Assembly (NCBI RefSeq): GCF_040869045.1 | Contig: NC_090319.1 | Span: forward strand, 61,848,779-61,912,778 | Direction: 5' to 3' | From: Eurosta solidaginis | Lineage: Eukaryota; Arthropoda; Insecta; Diptera; Tephritidae | DNA: 64,000 nt | Shown: positions 43,451 to 53,552 of the stretch, one piece after another | Numbering within the stretch: position 1 is the stretch's first letter | How the letters are laid out: every line of letters begins with the position of its first letter | Made by a program: the position numbers and the translations under genes | Notes under the pieces: generated by a model | What the model was told of the DNA's origin: nothing | What the model saw: the letters and a program-made list of their open reading frames with translations, nothing else | The model's database searches: none

Positions 43451-43763
43451 TGTAACGAATTTAGTGAAACTCCGGTTATTTTACACCTTCTACTAACGTC
43501 CGTATTGCTAAGTTTTTGAATAAATGACTCCAATATTCAATAATACAAAACGGTCTTTATTAGACTACTTTCATAGTACTTCACAATAACACTTATACTT
43601 CGCAACCAATAGCGTGCTTAAATCGAACTGATTATGGATTACTTAGCTTGTGCTGCTTTTATACTCTCTGCCCAAATGTCTAGACGTTTCTTCTTCTAGA
43701 ATCCTCTACGTGGTCACCAGCCATACGCGCGTGTATTTGTTAGAGGTGGCAATATTCGTCACA
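43451..43763 (-). repeat. 5' LTR of the gypsy element (short form, 313 bp)
   Basis: Matches the 3' LTR over TGTAACGAATTT, TATTCAATAATACAAAACGGTCTTTATTAGACTA and CAACCAATAGCGTGCTTAAA, then diverges in its internal part (a 45-base segment with TCTAGACGTTTC is unique to this copy). It would hold the promoter. Confidence 0.85.
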
Positions 43764-43779
43764 CTATATTACTGTTTTA

Positions 43780-45500
43780 GTTTACTTTACATGCATGATC
43801 GCAAGTGGACCACCTTCCCCGCAAGTCACCCTGCTATTAGCAATGTAAATATCCCTCGATTGGAGCAATTTTCCTCTAATAAATGCATCGAAATCCACGG
43901 TTTCTGTGATGTCATACATTTGCTGCACGTGTTTAAATAAGAGGGCAGCACGATGAAAACTCTGCCTCAACCCACCTCTTTATGGCAAAAATCAAAGGCG
44001 CACCCCTGCATACAATTAATTTGTCACTAGAACTCTGCGGAGCCGTGTTATTGTCAAAATAAATAGTTCAATCTCAATTTCAATTGAAGTTGCCACCACA
44101 CGAACTGACACTCTGATTAGATTCCTCCATTGCGTTGGCCTGGCAAGAGAGACCCCGACGTACATTGAAAACTTAAGTGGCATACAGGATTACCCAAATT
44201 TTGCAGAACGTCAGCAACACAATTTGGCCCCACGTACCTAGCGATGACAACCCCGCCGATTTAGGAACTCGAGGACGCAAACAATAAGATTTAGTGGACT
44301 GCTCGTTATGGTGGAATGGACTCCAATACCACAACTCAGTCGAACACATTCTGGTAAAAATATACCCCTTCCAATTCATCTCCTCTGGAGAAAAACACAT
44401 TAAGGACGTTTCATCCGACACACTCAACACTACCCGATTCCCAATTCGATAGCCCTCACTCCCGGGTACGACGCTGAAAAGAAACTCATAATGTTAATGC
44501 AACGCCAAAATTTTCCAGCAGAAATCACTTAGTTAGAAGAATCAAACCCTATCAGCAAGAAAAGCCCTCTGCTGCCCCTAAATCCCATGCTAGATTATGT
44601 TCCGAATTGACGGTCGTTGAGTTAATGCTGATATGAGCTATAAAGGACGCTGTACAATTATTATCCCAGACAACTCGAAGTTCTGCTCCCTGATTCTAGA
44701 TTTGCTCCATGGCGAAAAGAAACTAATTATTTGCATGATACAGAAGGAATACTACATCTCCAGACTCAAGCAGAATGTAAAAAAATGCATATTCAACTGC
44801 AAGACAGGCACGATATATAAGCAACGAATGCGTTCCCAAATAATGGCCGCTATGCCTCGAACGTGTCACGCGGTGTCCTTTTACGGAACCGGCATTGAAT
44901 TCTCTGGCCCATTTACGGTGAGGACGTCCGCCTTGCGATGAGCTTCCTACTCAAAAGCATACGTTTGCGTATTTGTATGCTACTCTACCAAAACGATCCA
45001 TCTCGAATCTTGCACAAGTTAGACAACTGAGGCCTTCAGAGCAGCCATATCTCGCTTCGTTGGACGACGCGGATTACCTCACAAAGTAATGTATGATAAT
45101 GGAAATACTTTAGTTGGTGTTCAACGAGCTATTCAAAAAGAGCTCGTAAAATTCATCAAAGAAGCAGCTGTAGATGTCGCTGAAAGAAATTTTCAAGACG
45201 CATTTCACCAAAATAGCAGGAATTCAAAGGCTTACGTTCGAAGAATTCACAACACCCCTCTTTCGAATAGAAGCGGGTCCCAAGGGATTTATCAGCCCTC
45301 ACTCTGACGCACTTCCTTCCAGGAGCCTCCGGAGCCAAATGCCGAAAACTTATCTCCGACTACAAAATGGCAAGGGTTGAAGGTTCTGTATCACCAATCT
45401 TACAATGAAAGAATTTCTTGAGATATATAAATGGAAACGTCCCCAACAGAACGAAGGAGATGTGGTTAAAGACGACCTACACCACCTAAATGGCTAGCGG
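43780..45500 (+). pseudogene. Decayed BEL/Pao pol remnant (RNase H to integrase)
   Basis: Scattered frames match BEL/Pao pol in order: HGFCDVI (RNase H start, about 43900), [11 protein letters not shown] (about 44040), ARETPTYIENLSG (about 44150), an HHCC-type zinc region with KKCIFNCKTGT (about 44800), GIEFSGPF (first integrase Asp changed to Glu, about 44895), TTEAFRAA and GRRGLPHKVMYDNGNT (second Asp, about 45090). Every segment carries stops. It is related to but clearly different from the element at 51432-59957. No LTR is visible. It is an old fragment inside the DNA transposon shell. Confidence 0.8.
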
Positions 45501-46180
45501 TAATTTATTTGCATTGTATAAAGATTCTTACATGTGCCCTGTACCAAATAAAGTAACTTGTCGTTTCCTTACTTTGCATATTCAAGAAAATACAACAAAA
45601 CATATCCTTTTTTTGAGTTAAGAACTGTGTGGACCTCTTTAAGTTAATTGTACGCTATCCGCCATACTACATACGCCTCTCAAATAAATCTTTAAAATAA
45701 ATAAAAGCGATAATCTTAATACGTATATACAATAAATATCATTAATAAAGTTTATGCTTATTTACATTTAAAACAAGAGTTGTGGCGCGTTTTTATTTCT
45801 AAAAGTAATGTGCCGATATTTTCCCTTAAATATTTTCTTAGTGCTCCATACCCCATAAACGTGCAATTTTTACCATTTATAATACAAAAATATCAATAAA
45901 CACGTTTTCTTTCTATTATTTTTTCAAGCCAAATTTCTACTGGTGCACTTTTTCGCAGAATAACAACCTTAAAATGTTATTTTTATAGGGTGCTATATTC
46001 CAAAAGAGATACTGAAGTTCTGCTTATATAATTCACTTAGTATTATGCACGTTGTCCCTATTATTTTTTCCATCATTGTATATAAATAAACAATTAAATA
46101 AACAAATGCAAGACGTGATTACCTCCGAAGTGATTTTAGGCCGTGCTTCTCTTTCAACTTGCGTAGTGCCCCTTTTAATG

Positions 46181-46285
46181 TTTCCTACGAATTGGCGGGA
46201 CGGGACCTGCATGTTTTATGCCCACTCCGACCCAGGACCCTCGTTGTGATAGGCGTAGCACCCTACCACCACACCACGGCGCCCA
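46181..46285 (-). mobile_element. Fragment of a tRNA-like dispersed repeat
   Basis: The minus strand CCGTGGTGTGGTGGTAGGGTGC followed by ACGAGGGTCCTGGGTC resembles the head of a tRNA-derived SINE that I associate with fly genomes. The other side (ATGTTTTATGCCCACTCC) also belongs to it but a central part is missing. The Pol III boxes are degenerate; the assignment is from memory only. Confidence 0.45.
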
Positions 46286-46509
46286 TCAATTAACATATAC
46301 TATGGCATGCTACTACAAGCTGGGTACACTCACAAACATCAGAGTGCCGATATATTGCTGTGTTAATGGTTTTGTTTTTGTATTCAATAATCGAATGTAC
46401 CTAAATTAAAAATTTTCCTTGTCACACTTATGCTGCTACAATCACAAAAATTTAGTAGGCTGTCTCTTTTCCAATTCAAAACTCATTTTATTTACACAAC
46501 AAAATTTTG
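46286..46509. other. Upstream region of the protease homologue, no gene
   Basis: Unique-looking AT-rich sequence without repeats shared elsewhere in the window. No ORF with a domain. Confidence 0.4.
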
Positions 46510-46547
46510 TATAAATAGCACCCACAAATTTCAACTGGCTTCACTTT
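46510..46547 (+). promoter_or_regulatory. Core promoter of the protease homologue
   Basis: TATAAATAG (46510-46518) stands 30 bases before TTCACTTT (46540-46547), an initiator-like sequence. Transcription would start near 46543, giving a 5' UTR of about 40 bases ahead of the ATG at 46582. A strong TATA with a short UTR is typical of highly expressed, tissue-restricted insect secretory genes. Confidence 0.6.
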
Positions 46548-46581
46548 AAGCTTAAAAATTGACGGAAAATATTAAACTAAA

Positions 46582-47370
46582 ATGAAATTACGCATTTCTT
46601 TCGCCATACTGTTCGTCTTGCTTATCTGCCTTCTGAGTAATGCAAATTCGCAAAATCGCATCATAGGCGGCATCAATTCGAATATAGAGAATTTTCCGTG
46701 TTTGGCATCAATACGTTATGAAGGAGTCCATCATTGCGGTGGTACTTTTATCTCTCAGAGCAAGGTGCTTACATCAGCAGTTTGCTTGGCAGATTTAATC
46801 GAGTCTCGCATCACTGTTGCAGCTGGTGCAACCGTTATAAGTAATGCAGCAATAATTCGCTCTGTGGCGCGTATAATTCTCCCAATTCATTTTAATTCCA
46901 AAATAATAGATGTGGAACACATGGATTTAGCTGTGATTTGTTTGAATGAGCGCATAAAATCCCCATACGTAAAACCAGTATCACTTTGTAATGTTCAATT
47001 AAACGAGGGCGTAAAATTGGATGTTAGTGGATGGGGTTCGACAACTGCAGGCAGTAAGCAAGCTTCGCCTATACTACAATATGCTGAATTTGAAGTAGTC
47101 TCACACACTCTATGTGCGGATCGTTATGGGACTGGTTATGCGGCGGCAGGGAGAAATTTCCCATCAACGGTGATTTGTTTAAGAGCTCAGGCAAGTGATA
47201 CGTGCTGGGGAGATGCTGGTGCACCGGCCTTTGTGAATGGACGACTTTGTGCTGTGGTGGCAGGTGGGATGGAATCTTTGACGCACAATAATCCGACTAT
47301 ATTTACAAATATAAATGATGAATATGTTCTAGATTTTATTAATTATGCGAAAAACTTAAAATTTCGCTAG
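46582..47370 (+). CDS. Secreted S1-family serine protease homologue, catalytically dead (SPH)
   Basis: 262 residues, intronless and intact. Residues 1-23 form a signal peptide. QNR(26)-IIGG is a trypsin-type activation site with almost no propeptide. The S1 fold follows: HHCGGTF (51-57), TSAVC where TAAHC is expected, so catalytic His is Val67; HMDLAV with Asp115 kept; SGWGS (149-153); DTCWGDAGAP where GDSGGP is expected, so catalytic Ser is Ala212 and Gly is Ala214. The specificity-pocket Asp (Asp206) and the cysteines for three trypsin-like disulfides (52-68, 178-199, 208-223) remain. It cannot hydrolyse peptides; homologues of this kind act as binding or regulatory proteins in haemolymph, gut or seminal fluid. 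Tissue is not deducible. It is the only single-copy host-type gene in the window. Confidence 0.92.
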   Translation: MKLRISFAILFVLLICLLSNANSQNRIIGGINSNIENFPCLASIRYEGVHHCGGTFISQSKVLTSAVCLADLIESRITVAAGATVISNAAIIRSVARIILPIHFNSKIIDVEHMDLAVICLNERIKSPYVKPVSLCNVQLNEGVKLDVSGWGSTTAGSKQASPILQYAEFEVVSHTLCADRYGTGYAAAGRNFPSTVICLRAQASDTCWGDAGAPAFVNGRLCAVVAGGMESLTHNNPTIFTNINDEYVLDFINYAKNLKFR

Positions 47371-47552
47371 ACTGCTGAGTTCACTTAACTGGGCTGAAAG
47401 CCAATTTAGAAACTTTTGTCACAAACATCCTATAGCTCACGTCAAAACAAAGAATTTATGTTAAGTTAGAACGTTTTTGGAACGGCAGCAGAGATATGGT
47501 GATATTTCAATAAGCAGCCCAAATGGCAATGTTTCTTTTTGTGTTATTTACA

Positions 47553-47565
47553 AATAAATAATAAA
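47553..47565 (+). terminator. Polyadenylation signals of the protease homologue
   Basis: AATAAA at 47553-47558 and again at 47560-47565, about 185 bases after the stop codon, followed by a GT-containing stretch. Confidence 0.6.
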
Positions 47566-47570
47566 AAATG

Positions 47571-47877
47571 TGATTGAGATTAAAAAAAAAAAAATTTGGT
47601 TGTATGCAATTAAAATGTGACGCATGCAAATGCCTTAGGTTGTGAGATCAAGCTTTAAACATAGCTTTAAAATTCCCTCGTTTTTGAATAGTACATGAGA
47701 CAAAAAGAAAATAAAGAAACGGGTGAGGCAAACTTGTTCTATCCATATCGGTATAAAACAGCTGATCCAACCAACTTTATGGAAATCAATGTATTTGTTA
47801 TTGATATCTTAGCATACCGCTTTTGTCATAACCTTACCATAGCCAATTAATTAATTTTTTGTTTTCAGCCATATCCA
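47571..47877. other. Intergenic sequence with a stretch similar to the gypsy LTR
   Basis: AAAACAGCTGATCCAACCAACTTTATGGAAATCAATG (about 47755-47791) and CATAACCTTACCATAGCCAATTAA (about 47827-47850) resemble 36975-37070 in the long gypsy LTR. No ORF. It may be a solo-LTR fragment of a related element. Confidence 0.45.
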
Positions 47878-49137
47878 TAGGTTAGGTTGAGCTGACCGGT
47901 CCATGAGGACCTCACATGGACTGATTGAGTCCGTAGTGTCACCAGAAGTTTGTTTAACGACCAAACTGAAAAACCTTATCAAAAACCAGGACCTATGTTA
48001 TAAAATAACTCCGTCCTCTTGGCAAATACTAGAAGCTTCCTAGAATTTAAGCCACTTGCTGCTTCTAGATCTGACAGCTGTATCATTCCTATTAGCTGGA
48101 GTCTTAGCCTGGCAAGCGCAAGGCAAGAGCACAGAACGTGCTCGATCGTTTCCTTCTCCAGACCGCACTTCCTACATCTGCTATCACCAACCAAGCCTAA
48201 TTTAAAGGCATGTGGCGCCAGAGGGCAGTGTCCAGTCAGAATACCCGTCATGAGTCTGCAGTCCTCCCTTTTTAATGATAAAAGCAATCGTGTTAGTCTG
48301 AGGTTGTAAGACCTGCACATAATCTTCGAGACTTTACAGCCCCGCGCTTGAACCCACGCTTTCCTGCTTAGTCGATCATGTGCACCTCTCGCCTTCGTTT
48401 AATTTCGCCCAGTCTAAACGGGACGTCTGCGGAGCAAGCTTCAAGGGATGCGCCCCTTTAAGCTAGTTCATCCACTTTTTCATTCCCATCTATTCCCATA
48501 TGCCCTGGGACCCAATATAGATGTATGCTGCTTCCTGTCCCGATTTTCTCCAGAGACTGCTTACACTCTAATACGCATTTAGATGCTGTGGTATGCGAGA
48601 TTATTGCCTTAATTGCTGCTTGACTGTCAATATAAAAGTTAACACGATTGCAGCTTGGGCTATTTTCTTCCAGGGTTTCTACTGCTTTGGTTACAGCTAC
48701 TACTTCCGCTTGGAAAACGCTACAGTAATCCGGTAGCCTGTTGATCTGTTTATTTCTGGATCAGTACAGTATACCGCAGACCCTACTCCTTCCACTACTT
48801 TGGAACCATCTGTGTAACATGTATCGCCTCGTCCGCCATTTTAGCACCCTTGCGCCAACCGTCCACCTCTATTGTGGCCTTAAGATCGCCCTCGAAGCAC
48901 AGATAGGAAATCAGGAGTCTGTTCGTATTGTGATTGATGACGCTATACTTATATGGCCGTATGGTCGGCGCTCAAGCTGCTCCGAGGCACCGAGCCTGGT
49001 TGCAGTTGTTAACGCTATGTTCTTTGTTACCAGGTCTACAGGTGGAATGTGCAGAATGGCGTACAGTGCAGAAGTCGGGGTTGTTTTCAGGGCTCCCGTA
49101 ATGCTAAGCATTGATAGTCTGCATAGGTTGCTTTCAA
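47878..49137 (-). mobile_element. LOA-type LINE 3' end (LOA-3), 5'-truncated
   Basis: Minus-strand homologue of LOA-1: it begins just upstream of LSITGALKTTPTSALYAIL (49111) and continues through RNase H (FQAEVVAVTKA, FYIDSQAAIKAI, VPGHMGIDGNEKVDELA at about 48750-48440) to the C-terminal zinc region (CRKCGLEKETIEHVLC at about 48175-48130). It ends in a CCTAACCTAT tail at 47878. It preserves the part that LOA-1 has lost. Several stops and frameshifts. No clear target duplication. Confidence 0.88.
47979..48320 (-). pseudogene. C-terminal region of LOA-3 ORF2
   Basis: A 113-codon frame with CRSYNLRLTRLLLSLKRED, LTGHCPLAPH and CRKCGLEKETIEHVLCSC, a CX2C...HX4C-type zinc knuckle found after RNase H in this LINE group and thought to bind nucleic acid. 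The stop at 47979-47981 is followed by about 100 bases of 3' UTR and the tail. The frame is continuous here but the upstream RNase H is broken. Confidence 0.75.
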
Positions 49138-49483
49138 TCCGACATTTGTTTTTTTTTTTTTTGTCTTAAAACGTTTTAGCTAAATACGAAGTTATTGATT
49201 GTGTAGCTTGTGATCAGTTTTCAGTTTCTTTGCATTTATATTTTTAATAATATTACATCTATGAATTAATACTTTTTTGAGTGAGATTTAAAAAAAAGTG
49301 ATACAAAAGTGAGTTGTTGTGCATGTTCGCTGTGAATTGTAGGTCCCCATTACAAAAAAGTGTAAAGTCCCCCCCTAAATTTGAGGCTTATGTTTTGAAA
49401 TTTCCGGAAAAATGTTTTTTTTTTTAATTTATTTAAATCATTCGAAATACAGCCGAAATTGTTTTTTTTTTTTTTATTATTTG
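49138..49483. other. AT-rich spacer
   Basis: T- and A-runs of 10-15 bases (49147, 49417, 49462), no repeat shared elsewhere in the window and no credible ORF. Confidence 0.4.
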
Positions 49484-49496
49484 ACATCCGATTTTT

Positions 49497-49822
49497 GGGA
49501 TTCAAGGGGTTGTGTAGCGCAATATATAGCTTCTCCAACCCAATTGTCAACCTCACCTTCGAGCGGCGAATCCCGTTTCACTAACAGACGAGGCTCTGGC
49601 GACCCCAAGCTCCTCATGGAACTTGGGGGTGGGGAGGGAGGGATGGCCTGAAGGTTTAATGTGGCCATATAAATCGTTCCCGAGATGGTCGGGCCAGCAC
49701 CTTAATGGTGCTGTGTTACCGGAGCGTATCGGATCTGTATCCGACAAAGGACCATCACATCGATAACACTCCCCAAAGCCTTCGGGGAGTAACTAATCGC
49801 TACAACAACAGCAACAACAACA
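49497..49822 (+). mobile_element. Short CAA-tailed element, copy 3, 5'-truncated, with 13-bp target duplication
   Basis: ACATCCGATTTTT is found at 49484-49496 and 49823-49835. Between them lies the 3' 326 bp of the element seen at 24171-24593, ending TCGCTACAACAACAGCAACAAC. It is close to copy 1 in sequence. The 5' truncation and long duplication prove LINE-type target-primed insertion. Confidence 0.92.
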
Positions 49823-49835
49823 ACATCCGATTTTT

Positions 49836-50277
49836 TAATTGATACGTCATTATTTTGGTCTTGGAAATCTGCATTTTTTTATAATGTCATTTCGAGCTAT
49901 GAAGTCATTTTCACTTGATGAGGTCCCTGAATTGTTTTCTATCCTCCCTAAAGTACCTATTTGTTTTATCAGCCGAAAGTATTTTCAAATTCATGATATT
50001 GTTGCTAACGGCTTGATTTCCTCGAAAGCGGCGCCAAAAAGAGGTTGTCAAAAATGTTGCAATGTAAAAGCAATTAGTGGAAACTAAGAAGACGGTGAAG
50101 TTCACCGTTCAACTCGTTTTTAACCGTTTTTTCTCACCGTCGTACTCAAAGCGGTGAACAATTTTTCAAAGTTTTTAGTTATTTTAATTAATAAATAAAA
50201 ACAAAAACTATTTTTAATTTATAATTTTTTGACAAAACTTTACAAATATAATAAAAACACAAAAAAAACCAAAAAAG
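49836..50277. other. Spacer, no gene recognised
   Basis: The ORF at 49839-50087 has no domain and lies in AT-rich DNA. Near 50088-50155 there are inverted GGTGAA/TTCACC motifs (ACGGTGAAGTTCACCG). Nothing else can be supported. Confidence 0.35.
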
Positions 50278-51431
50278 AACAAGTAAGGAAGACTAAGTTC
50301 GGTTGTAACCGAACATTTCAAACTCAGCTGAGAGGAAAATGAACCTAGGGTAACCCTGGAATGTGTTTGTATGACATGGGTATCAAATGGAAGGTATTAA
50401 AGAGTATTTTAAAAGGGAGTGACCAGAGTTCTATAGGTGGACGCCATTTCGGGATATCGCCATAAAGTTGGATCAGGGGTGACTCTAGAATGTGCTTGTA
50501 CGATATGGGAATCAAATGAAAGGCGTAAATGAGTATTTTAAAAGGTAGTGGGCCTTAGTTCTATAGGTGGATGCCTTTTCGAGATATCTCCATAAAGGTG
50601 GACCAGGGGTGACTCTAGAATTTGTTTATACGATATGGGTATCAAATGAAAGGTGTTAATGAGTATTTTTAAAGGGAGTGGGTCTTAGTTCTATAGGTGG
50701 ACGCCTTTTCGAGATTTCGCCTTAAAGGTGGACGAGGGGTGACTCTAGAATGTGGCTGTACGATACGGGTATCAAAAGAAAGGTGTTAATGAGTATTTTA
50801 AAAGGGAGTGAGCCTTAGTTCTGTAGGTGGACGCCTTTTCGAGATATCGCCATATAGGTGGACCAGCGGTGACTCTAGAATTTGCTTGTATGATATGGGT
50901 ATCAAATGAAAGGTGCTAATGAGTATTTTTAAAGGGAGTGGGCCTTAGTTCTATAGGTGGACGCCTTTTCGGGATATCGCCATAAAGGTGAACCAGGGGT
51001 GACTCTAGAATTTGTTTGTACGATATGGGTATCAAATGAACGGTGTTAATGAGTATTTTTAAAGGGAGTGGGCCTTAGTTCTATATGTGGACGCCTTTTT
51101 GAGATATCGCCATAAAGGTGGACCAGGGGTGACTCTAGAATGTAGTTGTACGATATAGGTATCAAACGAAATGTGTTAATGAGTATTTTTAAAGGGAGTG
51201 GGCTTTAGTTCTATAGGTGGACGTCTTTTCGAGATAACGCCATATACAAGGGGTGACTCTAGAATTTGTTTGTACGATATGGGTATCAAATGAACGGTGT
51301 TAATGAGTATTTTTAAAGGGAGTCGGCCTTAGTTCTATAGGTGGACGTCTTTTCGAGATAACGCCATATACAAGGGGTGACTCTAGAATTTGTTTGTACG
51401 ATATGGGTATCAAATGAAAGGTGTTAATGAG
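50278..51431 (-). mobile_element. DINE-1-like element, left part (split by BEL insertion)
   Basis: Begins AACAAGTAAGGAAGACTAAG with a GTTCGG-TTGTAA-CCGAAC hairpin (50299-50316) and the subterminal ACTCAGCTGAG. About nine 130-bp tandem units follow until the BEL LTR at 51432. The rest of the element continues at 59958. The same architecture as 28071-30812. Confidence 0.8.
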
Positions 51432-51812
51432 TGTTTAAGCCGCCTCCAACAATATTCAGACGGCGGCGAAAATCCTATGCGCAGCCGTGCGCGGCGAGTG
51501 GAAAGGCGCCAACACGCATTCACTACAATCGTCGTCCACAATAATTGCAACGAATCAGTCTAGCACTATTACTCGGCAACCGCGGACGCGCTTCTTTTGT
51601 ATAGTTATATACACTACATTTATATTAAATTCTTTTAAACATATGTGTTTATTTCTGAAGTTGAAATTGAATTATGATAATTAAAGTTTGAAATTAAACT
51701 GTGTAAATTGAATTTGGAAAATTATAACGTTTTCGAAAAAACTAAAACAGACCTTTTTATTTAGTGAAGTAGTGCAGCGAAGAAAGACCAAGTGAGTATT
51801 CACTTTTATTCA
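51432..51812 (+). repeat. 5' LTR of the BEL/Pao element
   Basis: 381 bp, TG...CA. The first 110 bases are GC-rich with GCGCAGCCGTGCGCGGCG; the rest is AT-rich. It differs from the 3' LTR at six sites, for example CGTCGTCC/CGTCATCC and TTTTCGAAA/TTTTCAAAA. Confidence 0.97.
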
Positions 51813-51829
51813 TGGTCCTTCGCAGCCAT
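51813..51829 (+). other. Primer binding site of the BEL/Pao element
   Basis: TGGTCCTTCGCAGCCAT starts immediately behind the LTR with the TGG expected to pair with a tRNA 3' CCA end. The tRNA species was not identified. Confidence 0.65.
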
Positions 51830-53552
51830 CTTTGGCCCGCCCTAAAAATTACAAACAAAAATTATAAATTTAAATCGCGCTTTTCGCTTTCGTTCGCCAA
51901 AAAACAAAATAATAAAAAATTTAAAACAAAAATACACAAATGTGCAAACAGTGAGTGAAAAAAAAATATATATACATACATATATAAATTGGAAAAAAAA
52001 AATTTTTGCAACAAACATAAGAAATAAGAAATATACAAACGAATGGTATGAAGGTTTTCAAGTGACAATACAAATACAAAATTACAAAAAAAAATTTCTA
52101 TAAACGAATCCTCATCCAGTGTCAAGTGCTTTGTTGCAAAACACAAACAAAACCACTTATACATTTACAAAAAAAAAATTGCGAAAAAATTTCAATTTTC
52201 AAAAACAAAAGAAAAGTTTTGCAATCATCAAAAATCATCTTTACCCACCAGCCAAGCAGTACCACCAAGCAGCAGCAACAGCAGCCAGCTAATCATCAGC
52301 AACAATCAACAACAACATACATAAATAAGCAGCAACAGAATACAGGAATCGGTGAGTAGGCAGTTTTTTATTTTTCATAAAAAATATATAAAACTTTTTT
52401 TCTACAAAAGTTATATTATTTTTGTAAACTGCAAAAACATACATATATATATATGTATATGTATATATCCATCATGGTATTTAACCAACAAAAAATTGCA
52501 GTTTACTGGCCTACTCAAACACACTGTGCAAGAACAACATCAGCAAAAACTTCTTCTACAGCTGAGTTTACCCCGTTGTTCGCACAGAGCGTTGAACTTG
52601 TCGATACAGTTCAACTTCTTCCAAGTCATTTTTTCTTGCTTGCCAGCATATATAAAAATCATAATATTCATACGTACATACTTACATACATGTACAAATA
52701 ATTTCAAGTTGCTTTTCCAACATTCCTATTTCTCCACTCAGAGAACATCATACGTGTTTACTCACACGTTCAAGTCGCTCTTCCAGCGACATTAGCAACG
52801 AGAGCTGTGTACTGCTGATCAAAGTTCTCAACCTCTCTCATATTTGCAAGTTTTTCATCTTTCTTTGCTGCACTCTCACAACAGTGCAATCAAGCGCACT
52901 CAGCTTCACAAAGAAACGCGACATTAAAGCGACGAAGAAGCGAATCAAAACAAACTCTTCTGTTTGTAAACATAAACAGAGAAGCTCATTTGATTCACGT
53001 GCATACGTTCGCACAAACAAACATATATACATACGTTTGTATATTGCGCATGTACGTTTGTACTTATTTTGTCGTACAAAACTAAGTTTGAGATAGTTTC
53101 GTCCCTATAGGAACTTTCAAAAAAAATATCCATACAAACTTCAAGTACATACTATTATTTTCTAATAATATATACATATCTATATATACCAGTAATTTAC
53201 AAATACACGTTTATTTCTACACGTACATATATTTACACGTATATATAAGTGAAAAGTGTTTGTGATTTTTTTTTTTAATTTTATATTTTTTGTTTTTACA
53301 AAACATTATACATACTATTGAAATCCGAATTTCGCGGATTTAAATTATATAAGGAACGCCCCGTTGTCCGTGCTTGACTCCATTAAAAAAAAAAAAAAAA
53401 AAAAAACACAAACACCGCCACCATTTTAAATTCCCTTTTTTAAATTTCTGTGGCACGAAGAGTTTTCCATCTTCGAATTTTGCGAACGTTCTCTGAGCGG
53501 ACAAATATTTTATTCGGTTTTTTTTTGGTGAAAACCCAAAAGTTTGCATAAA
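51830..53552 (+). other. Leader of the BEL/Pao element with a strong splice donor
   Basis: 1.7 kb, A-rich with CAG/CAA repeats, no conserved ORF. At 52348-52359 the sequence ATCG|GTGAGTAG matches a splice donor well (intron start 52352). Short ORFs here lack ATG starts or domains. A packaging signal may lie here; none can be recognised. Confidence 0.55.

Larger units (their letters stand above)
36584..43763 (-). mobile_element. Ty3/gypsy LTR retrotransposon, SAP-domain Gag, interrupted by LINE-D
   Basis: The LTRs end in TG...CA (minus strand TGTGACG to CGTTACA). The order on the minus strand is 5' LTR, PBS matching tRNA-Leu, gag, protease, RT, RNase H, partial integrase, polypurine tract, 3' LTR. 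The flanks next to both LTRs share ATATA, a likely target duplication. LINE-D (about 39625-41890) split it between the protease/RT linker and the RT. The integrase core is mostly deleted and all ORFs carry stops, so it is an old copy. Confidence 0.88.
36430..46078. mobile_element. DNA transposon shell with long terminal inverted repeats, filled by other elements
   Basis: CAGTGATGGAAGAAAGAATAGGGACA begins at 36430 after TA. Its inverted counterpart ends at 46078 before TA. Similarity between the two ends continues for about 120 bp (AGCAGAACTTCA, GCACCCTATAAAAA, AAGGTTGTT in both). The TA duplication suggests a Tc1/mariner-type element. No transposase is left: the gypsy element (36584-43763) and a decayed BEL remnant (about 43780-45500) fill the interior. 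The stretch 45500-45957 is AT-rich with no gene. Confidence 0.7.

Noticed and set aside
46181..46285. A genuine tRNA gene on the minus strand
   Set aside because: The A- and B-box-like stretches are degenerate and no cloverleaf with anticodon stem can be drawn; better read as a tRNA-derived repeat fragment.
49839..50105. Overlapping 82- and 64-codon ORFs on opposite strands
   Set aside because: No domain, no repeat support, AT-rich spacer.
52126..52795. ORFs in the BEL leader, one with a poly-Gln stretch
   Set aside because: No ATG at the listed start of the first one, no domains, and CAG/CAA repeats explain the Gln runs.
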